In this document: positions 23,559 to 34,100 of the stretch, one piece after another
How the letters are laid out: each line of letters begins with the position of its first letter
How positions within the stretch are numbered: the first letter of the stretch is position 1
Assembly (NCBI GenBank): GCA_946409435.1
Contig: CAMJWJ010000014.1
Span: 1 to 35,184, forward strand
Direction of reading: 5' to 3'
Length of the DNA stretch: 35,184 nt
Origin: an uncultured Prevotella sp.
GTDB taxonomy: Bacteria; Bacteroidota; Bacteroidia; Bacteroidales; Bacteroidaceae
Made by a program: the position numbers and the translations under genes
Notes under the pieces: generated by a model
Database searches by the model: none
What the model was told of the DNA's origin: nothing
Seen by the model: only the letters and a program-made list of their open reading frames with translations

Positions 23559-26500
23559 TTATTGTTTCAAAACCTTAACACGGCAGGTACCCTTGTCTGT
23601 TTCCAACAGAATATAATAGATACCAGCATTGAGTCTGCCTATAGCAATGCGCTGTCCAGCCAATACACTGGTAGCTTTCATTACCTTCATGCCACGCATG
23701 TCGTAGATACTCAAGCTATAGACATTACTAAAGTTACCTGTGACATACATGTATTCACGCAAAGGTAGCGGGGCAATATTCACCTGACACGGATCATTGC
23801 TGATTGTCTCTATACCTGTCGGTGCTTTCTCACTGAAAAGAGCCTCCACCTTCATCGCATGATCAACAGTCAACGACAACTCCACATCACTGCCCAATGG
23901 TATACCATCCATTCTCCACAGACTGAACATGTAGTCATCGTTAGGAACAGCCCGCAGTTGTAGCTTTGTGCCGTGGTCGTAGAAGTTGCTGATAGCATTC
24001 TCCACGGTTCCCTGGGTCTCATCAAAGCTAAACGTTACATAGTAACGTCTCAGATTGAAAACAGCCGTGAGGGAGGCGTCGCCCTTCAATTCGTAATCGA
24101 ACTCAGGAACCGTAGACACCTCTTGCTGTCCGTCAAGCCACTTCACGAAGTCATATCCTTCGGCTGGTGTTGCTTTCAGACTGATCTTTTCACCAAAGTT
24201 GAAGCGGCCAGAGGCCGGTGTTGTTGTACCACCCTTTGCAGGCGATGCGGCAATCTGTAACCCAACCTTGCCGTCGATGTATTGTATCCACGACACCTGA
24301 GTTCCGTCAGCGCCATTGAAGCCATCCATATCAGTAATATCTGCAGTCTGAACTGTCAACATGTAGAGTCCGTCACCCGTAGTAACGTGCGAAAGATTAA
24401 GACGGTATTCCTTGCTGTCCAGCTTCTCGATGGTCACTTCACTAACAGGAAGTGCCACACCTTGACAAGTAATGGTTAGGTCATCGCTCGTAAACGTTAC
24501 TTCATCGATTTCCTTATTGAATCTAACGTTGACCGTCTGCAATTGTCCTAAAAGCACTTCATCCTCAGCTGGCAATCCATTTATGCTTTCCACTGCTAAT
24601 TCCAGTTCAGGCTTAGCCGAGAATGTCAATAGATAGTTTTCGCCCTCCTTGGCCATCAGCCCAATGAGATGAAGGCGATATTCGTACAGTGGCTCCAGTC
24701 CGTCACGCAACGTGCGATCGGTCTGCCAAACGTTATCAAGTGCTATCTCGGCACCATCACTCTGCCTTATCACCTTGGTCAGTTGCTGACGGCCGTATGT
24801 CGGGTCATAGATATTAAGATAGTTCCAGCCCGTACTGTCGGGGTTCACCTTCAGCAGGTATTCGTTGTCACCCTGCTTAACAGGAATGACATCGGTTACT
24901 ACTGTCACAGGTTTCACCGTTGCATCAGTAAAGTACACGGCATCGGGTGTATCATTGGCATCAGGAATATCATTCACCAGGAATCCACGGACACTTCCTG
25001 CTTCGCCTGCTGTTGCAGTGAAACCGCGTATCAGTTCATGAATACTCACGTCACCAAGCAGTGAGAGTTCCTTGTTGCCATAGCTTGTCACGTGGGTAGC
25101 CTCAACGTTGTAGTTGACAAAGTGGCCTAGCATGTCACACTTCAGCCACCACTGTGCGTATGCCGTCTTTCCTGACGATATATCTCCAAAGTCGCTGTTT
25201 ACAGCCGAATTGAATGACAGTACTTTCTCATTGCCATTCAGTTGCGACGAAACAATGTCAAAACGAATTTTCAGGCCCTTGTCATTTCTGATAATCTCTG
25301 GCTGGGCTGTCAAAATGTTCACGTTAGTGGCATCGCCATAACCCTTGTTATTGATAAGCAGCGCGAACTCAGCCTCTTCCGACGACTCAATCCTGTCTGT
25401 CAGAGGATCATCACCAATGACATCACGCTGCATGAAATAGGTCAGGTCGAGCACTGGAGACGGATTGACAGTAAGCGTCACTGGAGTCAACTCACGGGTC
25501 ACCTCCAGTCCTGTGTATGGATCAACATAGGTTAGCGCACCTCCAAAGGAGTACTCTTTAGGCTCGGTTTCTGCAGCATATCTCGTCGGAATAAACAATA
25601 CCGTAGCTACACCCTTAGCCTTAGCTTCGAGGTTCCATCCTGCCATTAGGTCCAATTCTCCATTGAAGCCATCAAGCGACTCGGCGTTGATTTGGAACTC
25701 ATGTGATGTGGCGATGTTACCATCAGCGTCTTTCACTTCTAAGTTCAACTTAACATCGGTCATGGCAGTCGTCTCGTTGCCATTGGTCACGGTCAGCGTA
25801 CCACGGAATGCCTCACGCGTCATTACCATCCTCTGCTCAATCTTCAACGTGATAGTAGCACACACTGCTGAGGAGGCTTCATTAACCTTCTCCATCAGCG
25901 TGTTACATTCATCCTCATACAGTTCAGCCACATTCTCGTAACCCTTCGACAATGCATACTCTTGAGCCTTGACAACAGAATCCATAGCGGCAATCCACAA
26001 CTCCTCGTGAATGTGGTTATCCGAGTCTACCGTTTTGCCTTGCCTCAACTGATTGGTGTTGTACACACGCTCTATGTACTTATCGAATACGGCAGTACTG
26101 ATGTTGTCAGGACGATACTTGCCAAGAGCTTCTTGCAACTGCCCGATGGTAGCAGTCACTGGCATGTCAAGTTCAGCATATCGCAATTCCTTCACCTGTC
26201 GTGTGGGAGCTTGCGTCCAGGATTCGTCGCCATAGCGGTCAATGTACATATTGCGGACGGCAGACATTGATTCGATAACACCGATGGTATTATCGTGGAA
26301 TGCCGACATGAACGAAGGTGTATTGGCTTGTACTCTGCGGGGGCTGTTGCGCCACCAGTCGTCGCCATCAATGTCTGAACCACAAGGAGCGGTAAAGGCT
26401 TTCCAACACTTGTAAGCTTTGTACAACCAATCTACAATAGGAGCAACCTCTGAGATACAGTCGCCAACAAGTCCGTCGAGACACTCGTCACGCTGTTCTT

Positions 26501-29500
26501 GAGTAAGACTGCCCTGGTCGTATGACCACTTGGCACATTGGTAACCGTCAGCAGCACACTTCAAACCTGGAACAGTCTCCATGACGAAGCATTTGAGTGT
26601 CTTGGTGCCATTGCCGTTGTCTACCCATTCGCCATAGGCCTCCTTGGCACATGAATAGTACGGTATCCATTGTCCTGCACACTCAGCCAAACGGTGCAAG
26701 ACCTTGGGAACGCATGGATTGCAGTTGAGAACAGGTGTCGTGGCTGATCCGCCACCTACCCAACCACCATATGAGGGGCCTCCACTACCACCGGGGCCTC
26801 CGATGCCGCCACCGATGCCGCCACCGATGCCGCCACCAATGCCACCACCTGAGTTCTTACAGTTACCCTTCTGGAAATTGTATTCTTTAGTATAGTATTT
26901 CTTAACTGTCTGCCACACGCCATTGACACAGATTCTTTCTTCATATTCTGTGGGGATTCTTACTGTCCACCTAATACAACGAGTGCTAGGATTGCTACCG
27001 TCGTCTCCGCTACCAGAGCCACTGCCGCCATTACCTCCGTTACCAGAACCGCTGCCACTGCCGCCGTTACCTCCATTACCAGATCCGCCGTCATTGCTTC
27101 CGTCACCAGAACTACCGCTACCAGAGCTACTTTCTTTATTAAACGTCACTTGGATGGGGAACACAAGTGCGCTCTCAGGATTCAACTGCTCATAGCTTGT
27201 ACGGCTCAAGGGAACGAACGTGAAGTGTTCGTCAGAAGCGGGAATCGTCAGCACCACATTGTATGCCGGCAATTTACCCTTGTTGGTACACGACACATAG
27301 AGAATGTGGTCCTCTTCTGGCAGGGTATCTGGGAAATTCCATACAACGACAGGTGCAGGCACGTTGACCTCGTAATCCATAGTAGTGACTATCTTGTACT
27401 CGTCCTCCACAGTAGTGCGCTCCACAGTCCAGTCAACAGTGATTGACTGGTAAGGCAGGAACACATCCTGATTAGTCTGTCGGCCAGCCTTCACATAAAC
27501 AGACGACGAGTAGGTATCGTGCTTCTCAGCTTTCACCGTCAGTAAATAGTAGCCCGCATTCACTTCCGTCTCAAAGATGCCATTATTGTCTGTCGTACCC
27601 GAAGCTACCACATCGTTAGTTGACGGATTACGCAATACGACCTCTGCACCAGCTACGAAGGGAGCCTTCTCTGTATTATAGGTAAATTCATCGCCCACAA
27701 CGACCTTTAGTTGTCCAGTAATCTCCGATACAGGCAACACATCCATACGAACGAATGTTCCATCACCATTGTCGCAGTTGATACCGATATTAACGGTTTT
27801 ACTGTAGTTCAGTTGCATCCCGTCAGTCGTCATCTGTAGGATAATGGTTGCCGAGTCATTCTGCGCCAGCGACGGCATCACCATTGGCGTGGCCAATGTC
27901 AACCAAGTCTGGTCGGGTACTGCCAAACGTATATTACCCGTCTCGCCCTTACCCTGATTGGTGATAATGATATGATAATCCGTCACGTAGCCTGCGGGAA
28001 GTGTTAACGAGGGGGTCTGCTCACCAGCGACAACCAGTGTGGGTCGCTGGGCTGCGCAGTAGTAATAGACAGGAATATCGAGAACGGCACCCTCTGCCGA
28101 AGTCACATGGATGGTCATGTTATACCATTTCAGTTCCTCTGACGGTTGCTGTCCCGTAATGACAGCCTCCACCATCACCTTCTCACTGGCATCAATAATC
28201 TCAGGAACATTCAACTGAACATCACAGCCGTCTATTTTCTGTGTCAGTTCAGCCTGAACGCCTGTCAGCTGCTGTGAGCATGGATTGATAATTTGGACAG
28301 AGAGCTTGTAGGGGTCGCCCACAGCACATTCCACCTTGATAGGACTATAGTCTGTGAGTTTCAAGCCATAGACATCAAACTCGACCATCGCCTCATCCTT
28401 ATTCTCACCCGGATAACACGCACCGACAATGAAGTGTCCTGTCTGTCCTTCTGGCAGCGAAAGGGTCTTAACGAACTTACCATCATCGTCAATCACCAAC
28501 AATGAAGTCTGGCGTATACCGCTATTGACTATGTACACTTCAATCTCCCTGCCAACAGGACTAATAGATGGGTCAGCAGGTACCACCTTACCATTAATGG
28601 TAAGGTCGGCTCCCGGTTCAAACGTGTTGCCGTCGACTGTCACCGTAACCGTATATGGCGAAAGAATGTTCAGCGGCAACTCCTCCGACCTGTTGTTGGT
28701 GGTGAGCAGTTCATCCCTTGAACCATCCTCGTTGACAATGGCATATACCTTTGTGTCAGCGACGCTTGACGGTATTCGTAAAGTGCCCTTCAGAGTAACC
28801 TCTTCGCCTACTGCTACATCGTTGTTATAATACATTGTGGCGATAGGCGATGTGGAGAGAGCAGTGAACACAGTGACCTTCATCGGTGCTGCAAAGGCAT
28901 AGAATCCGTTGTTTCGCACGGTAACTGTAGCATCCAACTGTCCACCAGCAAACGCATGGTCTGCAACCATAGTAAAACTGCTGATGGTAACATCAGGCTT
29001 GTTCTGATCAGTAATCATAATCCAGCAGGTAGACCGTGAGAAACCGTCAGCCATTGCTGTGAAACTGACGGTAGTGTTGCCGTCAGGCGTGTCGTTCATG
29101 ACTGCCTGGACAGTTACCTCCACCGACTGCATACCAACTGGAATCTCAATCTGTTTGTCGTATGCAAGTTTGTCATCGTTACTGCTACTCAGAGTGACAG
29201 CTACCGGCTGAGACAGATCAATTGTGTTACGTTGTACGGTCAGCACCAATTCCTGTCCCTCCTTCACAACAGTTGCTGACGTGGTAAGCCCCAATGCGGG
29301 GCCGTCGTCATCGAGGATGGTGAGACTGGCCTGGACGCTGCCAAGGCTGTTGGCCTCTCCTATTCCCACCGTACATGAGCAGGAACTGACATAGGTTGCC
29401 GCCGTGATGGTGTAGATACGTTCACCATCGACCACAGCATTATCCACGGGTCCCATGGTGAAGGCCACCTCTTCAACGCCCGGCTGCATGACTATTGTAG

Positions 29501-31106
29501 GTGTCGTGTAGAACAGCGTACCGGACGGTGCATCGTCACTGAGTTTGACAGTTACCTTCTTGTCGATATTACTGGTACGGCTCAGAACACCTTGTACAGA
29601 CTGCGGTCCAGCACCTTCAGACACTTCCGACGGGGTCAGTATCATCTGAATGTCTGGCATGTCGTCGTCTTCAAGTAAAACCAACACTTCGGCCTTGTTA
29701 TAGGCAGGAGCGTATGCTGTGAAGGCGTTCGTAAGTATCAGGTCTGGCTGCTCATCGTTGATGGCTGTCACTTCTACATTGACGCTACTCTCACCAGTAG
29801 GTATGACTGCCGTAGGAGCAAAGCTGAAACGGCTGGTATTCTCAGAATACAGGTTGATGCTGAGTGCCTCCTTTACTGGTATATCTGTACTGATTGTCAG
29901 CAGGAACGCTTCACCCTCTTTAACAACAGACTGCGAGGCGGTCATTGTCAAGTTAGGTAGTTCATTGTCCTCAATATATACCTCGTTGCTGACACTTGCG
30001 TAACCATTACCCTCGACAGCCACAGTGACGTTAAGGGTGTTGTCAAGTACGTCATTGTCAGTCAAGGGTAGGTAGGCCACAGCACCCGACTGTCCAGCTG
30101 GAATGGTGATATAAGACGGAACGGTTAGTCGACTGTCGGCCGTTGCCGTCACCGTAAATGTCTCTTCATTCTGCCAGCTGCCACTTCTGCTCAGTCTGAG
30201 GGAAATCTGTGTGCCACTATTCTCAATGACCCGTTTGGGGGATAGCTCTAAAAACAAAACCTTATTAATAAATATCAGGTCATTGCTCATCAGAGTGTTA
30301 TTACCCTGTGCCGAAGTCGGTTCTCCAGTATCGCTGTCGGCCACCATGCGCACCTGTAGCCGTGTCTGACCATCGATGCCCAACATTGTGGGTAGTACGA
30401 TTTCTGCCTGACGACTTACAATGCCGCCAGCCTCGATACTGCTATCGTAGCGGGTGGTGGCTATGAGTTTGCTCTGTGTTCCATCGTCGCTGACCAGCAT
30501 CACCTGTTCGGTCCATCCGCCATTGGTAGACAGTTCTCCTATGTTCTTCACTTGCCATGAAACCATCATTCTGTCTCCAGGATTCAGCGTCACCTTGTCG
30601 CTGCTAAGGTCTGTGATAGTGAGGTCAGGCTGCTTTGAAACGTGTATCTTGCCTGCTACAATGTCGGTGAGTACATTCTCACCCGTTGCCTTGCCGAGCA
30701 CGGCATTATTGATGACAAGAGCATGCTCACTACCTTCTTCGAAAGAATCGGGTATCGTCACGGGCAAGTACATCACTACACCCGACTGTCCGCGTAGCGG
30801 CTTGTTCTGAGGTGAATACAGCAGCACACGGTAGATACCGTTGTTCAGCAAGCGAACGGTGACAGAATGTCCGTCACTGCGGTTATTCAATGTTCCGACG
30901 GCTTCGGCTGTCACTCCGTCGGGCAATTGCAGGTCGAACTGTACACCTACTATCTCGTCGGTGTTTTCAATACTGACAGGCAATTGTACATTGCCAATCT
31001 TTACACTGACATCAGGCACTTGCAGCACATTTCGCTGCTGTGCTTGTGTACTCATGCCAAAGAGTACCATGAGTACTATGAGGAAGAAATATCTTGTTGT
31101 CTTCAT
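23559..31106 (-). CDS. Giant Calx-beta/CARDB surface protein with T9SS C-terminal domain (putative adhesin)
   Basis: The 2515-residue secreted protein has a signal peptide (MKTTRYFFLIVLMVLFGMSTQAQ). A cohesin-like beta domain (about 28-155, PVSIENTDEIVGVQFDLQLP) is followed by a CARDB-type domain (about 160-285) and four Calx-beta repeats (about 285-705, with VKEGEAFLL, VSEGAGPQS, VVKEGQELVL). A second CARDB-type domain and several Ig-like domains follow (705-1250). Next are a Gly/Ser/Asn linker (about 1325-1370), a GGIG repeat (about 1420-1436) and a Cys-rich block with 11 Cys (about 1463-1576). A helical segment, further beta domains and a Big-like domain (about 2180-2285) lead to InlB/Listeria-Bacteroides-type repeats (about 2290-2430, GYDFVKWLDG). 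It ends in a type A CTD (LSIYDMRGMKVMK... GIYYILLETDKGTCRVKVLKQ). It begins 24 bp after its operon partner. The ligand is unknown. Confidence 0.88.
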   Translation of the reverse strand: MKTTRYFFLIVLMVLFGMSTQAQQRNVLQVPDVSVKIGNVQLPVSIENTDEIVGVQFDLQLPDGVTAEAVGTLNNRSDGHSVTVRLLNNGIYRVLLYSPQNKPLRGQSGVVMYLPVTIPDSFEEGSEHALVINNAVLGKATGENVLTDIVAGKIHVSKQPDLTITDLSSDKVTLNPGDRMMVSWQVKNIGELSTNGGWTEQVMLVSDDGTQSKLIATTRYDSSIEAGGIVSRQAEIVLPTMLGIDGQTRLQVRMVADSDTGEPTSAQGNNTLMSNDLIFINKVLFLELSPKRVIENSGTQISLRLSRSGSWQNEETFTVTATADSRLTVPSYITIPAGQSGAVAYLPLTDNDVLDNTLNVTVAVEGNGYASVSNEVYIEDNELPNLTMTASQSVVKEGEAFLLTISTDIPVKEALSINLYSENTSRFSFAPTAVIPTGESSVNVEVTAINDEQPDLILTNAFTAYAPAYNKAEVLVLLEDDDMPDIQMILTPSEVSEGAGPQSVQGVLSRTSNIDKKVTVKLSDDAPSGTLFYTTPTIVMQPGVEEVAFTMGPVDNAVVDGERIYTITAATYVSSCSCTVGIGEANSLGSVQASLTILDDDGPALGLTTSATVVKEGQELVLTVQRNTIDLSQPVAVTLSSSNDDKLAYDKQIEIPVGMQSVEVTVQAVMNDTPDGNTTVSFTAMADGFSRSTCWIMITDQNKPDVTISSFTMVADHAFAGGQLDATVTVRNNGFYAFAAPMKVTVFTALSTSPIATMYYNNDVAVGEEVTLKGTLRIPSSVADTKVYAIVNEDGSRDELLTTNNRSEELPLNILSPYTVTVTVDGNTFEPGADLTINGKVVPADPSISPVGREIEVYIVNSGIRQTSLLVIDDDGKFVKTLSLPEGQTGHFIVGACYPGENKDEAMVEFDVYGLKLTDYSPIKVECAVGDPYKLSVQIINPCSQQLTGVQAELTQKIDGCDVQLNVPEIIDASEKVMVEAVITGQQPSEELKWYNMTIHVTSAEGAVLDIPVYYYCAAQRPTLVVAGEQTPSLTLPAGYVTDYHIIITNQGKGETGNIRLAVPDQTWLTLATPMVMPSLAQNDSATIILQMTTDGMQLNYSKTVNIGINCDNGDGTFVRMDVLPVSEITGQLKVVVGDEFTYNTEKAPFVAGAEVVLRNPSTNDVVASGTTDNNGIFETEVNAGYYLLTVKAEKHDTYSSSVYVKAGRQTNQDVFLPYQSITVDWTVERTTVEDEYKIVTTMDYEVNVPAPVVVWNFPDTLPEEDHILYVSCTNKGKLPAYNVVLTIPASDEHFTFVPLSRTSYEQLNPESALVFPIQVTFNKESSSGSGSSGDGSNDGGSGNGGNGGSGSGSGNGGNGGSGSGSGDDGSNPSTRCIRWTVRIPTEYEERICVNGVWQTVKKYYTKEYNFQKGNCKNSGGGIGGGIGGGIGGGIGGPGGSGGPSYGGWVGGGSATTPVLNCNPCVPKVLHRLAECAGQWIPYYSCAKEAYGEWVDNGNGTKTLKCFVMETVPGLKCAADGYQCAKWSYDQGSLTQEQRDECLDGLVGDCISEVAPIVDWLYKAYKCWKAFTAPCGSDIDGDDWWRNSPRRVQANTPSFMSAFHDNTIGVIESMSAVRNMYIDRYGDESWTQAPTRQVKELRYAELDMPVTATIGQLQEALGKYRPDNISTAVFDKYIERVYNTNQLRQGKTVDSDNHIHEELWIAAMDSVVKAQEYALSKGYENVAELYEDECNTLMEKVNEASSAVCATITLKIEQRMVMTREAFRGTLTVTNGNETTAMTDVKLNLEVKDADGNIATSHEFQINAESLDGFNGELDLMAGWNLEAKAKGVATVLFIPTRYAAETEPKEYSFGGALTYVDPYTGLEVTRELTPVTLTVNPSPVLDLTYFMQRDVIGDDPLTDRIESSEEAEFALLINNKGYGDATNVNILTAQPEIIRNDKGLKIRFDIVSSQLNGNEKVLSFNSAVNSDFGDISSGKTAYAQWWLKCDMLGHFVNYNVEATHVTSYGNKELSLLGDVSIHELIRGFTATAGEAGSVRGFLVNDIPDANDTPDAVYFTDATVKPVTVVTDVIPVKQGDNEYLLKVNPDSTGWNYLNIYDPTYGRQQLTKVIRQSDGAEIALDNVWQTDRTLRDGLEPLYEYRLHLIGLMAKEGENYLLTFSAKPELELAVESINGLPAEDEVLLGQLQTVNVRFNKEIDEVTFTSDDLTITCQGVALPVSEVTIEKLDSKEYRLNLSHVTTGDGLYMLTVQTADITDMDGFNGADGTQVSWIQYIDGKVGLQIAASPAKGGTTTPASGRFNFGEKISLKATPAEGYDFVKWLDGQQEVSTVPEFDYELKGDASLTAVFNLRRYYVTFSFDETQGTVENAISNFYDHGTKLQLRAVPNDDYMFSLWRMDGIPLGSDVELSLTVDHAMKVEALFSEKAPTGIETISNDPCQVNIAPLPLREYMYVTGNFSNVYSLSIYDMRGMKVMKATSVLAGQRIAIGRLNAGIYYILLETDKGTCRVKVLKQ
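26800..26847. repeat. 12-bp tandem repeat (CCGATGCCGCCA), 4 units
   Basis: Three identical 12-bp units and one variant (CCAATGCCACCA) encode a GGIG tetrapeptide repeat in the giant surface protein, just before its Cys-rich block. Because the unit is a multiple of three, copy-number change would alter linker length without shifting frame. Confidence 0.9.
27001..27120. repeat. 36-bp imperfect repeat encoding Gly/Ser/Asn linker
   Basis: The linker contains two near-identical 12-residue units (GGNGGSGSGSGN and GGNGGSGSGSGD) inside a longer Gly/Ser/Asn/Asp stretch. The DNA is an imperfect 36-bp repeat with CTGCCGCCATTACCTCC-like cores. It separates the N-terminal beta-domain array from the Cys-rich middle of the protein. 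Confidence 0.8.
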
Positions 31107-31130
31107 AACTATGTATGGATTGATTTTCCC

Positions 31131-34100
31131 TTATTTCATGATCTTGTAACCCTTCTTGATGTAGACACCCTTACGCCACTTGCCGCTCACTCTGCGTCCC
31201 TGAAGGTCGTAGTAATTGTCAACAGTAAATTGTGAATTGTCAATTGAAAGGATGCCCGTCGCACCACCCTCATATGAGACACCTACAGCATTGGCCTCAC
31301 TATCTGCAAGCATGGCGCGATGTACCGTTGCCACGTTCTGACCCACGCTGCCCAGCGTCGTCATGCCAATTGGAAGCGTAGCACCATTCATCGCGTAGCC
31401 GATGAGGCGGATGCCGTTTGGCAAAATCTTCTTGCTGACTATTATACCCAAGCGCTCCAAGCTATTGGACAACGTAAAGGCATGGGTGCCTCTGAGCGTG
31501 ATGTCAAAGGCTGCCACAGGACGACAGGCGTCGATAACGAGTTGTCCGTCGCAAACATACACAGTTGCCTCTGCTGTCTCGGCAGGTGCGGCTCTCCTTG
31601 CACCGGCCGCCTGCTCTTCTGTATCCGGATCAGTTTCCATCAGTTTGTTAACCATACAGATGACATCCTGTACGTTGATGGTCTCATCCTGCCACAGGTT
31701 GGCCGCTGTGAAATTATACGGCCGCCATGAGTAGTTCTCCAGGATGTAGTTGATGTCGGTCTGCAGGTCGAGCACACTTACCTGTCCGTCGAAATTGCTA
31801 TCACCCTCTTCAAAGGTGAATTTGACGCGGAAGGAACTGCCCTCAAAGCCTCCCGATGGATTGACGACCATGACATTAAGGGTGTCGCCGCTCTCGCCGT
31901 AGTATACATTGTTATTTACTAAAGTGTAGGCTATCTTGCCGTTCTCAATGCCCAAATCCATGCCCCAGCTCCAGTTATCACCATTGGCAACAATCTGCAA
32001 ATGGTTGCTGGTAATATATGTCTGCAGCTCGTGGTTATACAAAAGCACAGTAGGAATTTTCGTAGCCAGTGTCTCGAAATTCATGAAGTCACCCGAATTC
32101 AGCGACACAACACGTGCGATAGTCTGTGCGCTGACATCAACCGTTGTCACCGTGGTGGGTATCATCGGGATGACATCTTCAAGACAGTTGTTGCTTGCAA
32201 TGAGCGATGTCAGACTAGGAAAACAGTTTGCAAAGATGCCAATGTTGCCCGTCAGCTGGTTTTGCGACAAATCTATCTCCTGCAAGGCTGTCATCATGTT
32301 GGGATTCTTTTGGGCAAAAGCATACGTAGAGAGGCCGATGTCACCAGTAAGATTATTGTTACTCAAGTCGAGCTTCTTCAGTTGTGGTAGTGCCAGGACA
32401 GTGTATGGGAACATGCCGGTCAGGTTCTGGCCCCTGAGGTTAAGCCCTATCACATGGCCTTTCTCGATAGTCAGCCCCTGCAGCGATGCCACACTCTTCA
32501 TACCTTGCGTAACGTCCCAAGGTTGAGCCCATTCCATATTCGTCAGAGCAGACAATACCGTCTGGAGGATGCCCCACTCTTCAGCACTGAACTGGTAGAT
32601 AGTGAACGTACCGACTGCCGTTGGTTCCATTCCATAGTAGCAGTCACCCTCGGCAAATGCCACATAGACTGTATAGTCGCCAGGCTCAGTAGGCGGTATG
32701 GTAGTGGCCTCCGTATCTCCCTGCTTCAGATAGGTGACTGTTGGTTCACCTATGCCATCGCCCGTAACACCCAGCACGATGGCTTCATGTGCGTCCCCGT
32801 CGTAGGTGATATCTGTCTCTGGCAATCGTATCATGAAGAGTTCTGCAGTCAGCTGTGCCTTGTCGATGTTGAATGTTGCCGTCAGTTCGCCAGCGTAGTT
32901 GCCCTTACCTGTTACCGTCAGCGTCGCTAATCCAGGCTGTGTGTTGTTACTCCATGTCTGCGTGTAGTCCTTGTCAGCCTCAAGATTGGCATAGCTCTCG
33001 TTGGAGAACTGCCAGTCGGGCGTCTGAGGCTGTCCGTTGTAGACGACAGGTTGCCCGTCCAGCGTAAGCACAACATCACCCGTAAGCACCTGTGGGCTAA
33101 TGGTGAAGGTGTATGTCCTGCGACCGATGGTATAGGGGAATACACCCTCTATATTGAACGATGCCGTGCCGGCATTGACGTTGTTTCGGTAGCCTGTCAA
33201 CACGTATCTCCCCTCTCCAAGGTCACAAACAGCAAGCGTCTGGTACAGTGAGTCACCCGTGAATGTCTTGTTCTCGACACCAGTCAACACGTGTGAACTC
33301 ACGTCTGGATATTCTATCGGATGGAGCATCGTTGTGTTGCCCACCAAGTCTCTTGTGCGGAAACGGATGACATGCGTTTCCTTGGTGGCATCAAAAGTAG
33401 CCACAATGGTAGCGGTAAAGTTATCACCGGAAGCCAACGTGCCAGTCAGGGCTGTCCATTCCTCACTGTCCTCCACGGCGTATTCAATGACACCGTCCAG
33501 TCCTGCAGGACTTTCATACGAACCGTTCAACGACAGACGGTGAGGTCGTGATAAGTCATTCCATCCAGTTGGGTCGTCAGGAGTCACCTCAAACGACGAG
33601 TTCGGCTCCAGATTGACATCGCCGACACCGATGAGATACGCAAACACCACTGTACTGCCAGCAGCGACAGTGCGTTTCTTCCAGCACCACCCCATACCAC
33701 TGTCATAAGAACTGTTCTCTTCCATGTAGTAGCCGCCCTCAGAGTAGTTACCCACCATCTGGTAGGCATCACTGTTCGTCGAGTATTGGCCGAACCAGAA
33801 ATCGTCTACGGCCGTCACACCGGCCAGACCGTTACCGAAGAGCACACACAACTGAGCAGCATCGTAACCATTTTTCATGGTCAGGCCGTAAGTCTCGCCA
33901 AGCGTGTCCTTACGACGTGAAATCGGCGCAGCATCATTGTTACCGATCATTACGTCGGCATGGGTGCCAAGCGATACTACGAGATCCACATCGGTCGTGT
34001 TGCTCACCGTATAGCAGATGCGAGCCAACTCACCCTGCTGCTCCACGGAGGGTAACACTGTGACACCGTCGATTGTTGTTCCGTTGATGCAATCTACGCG

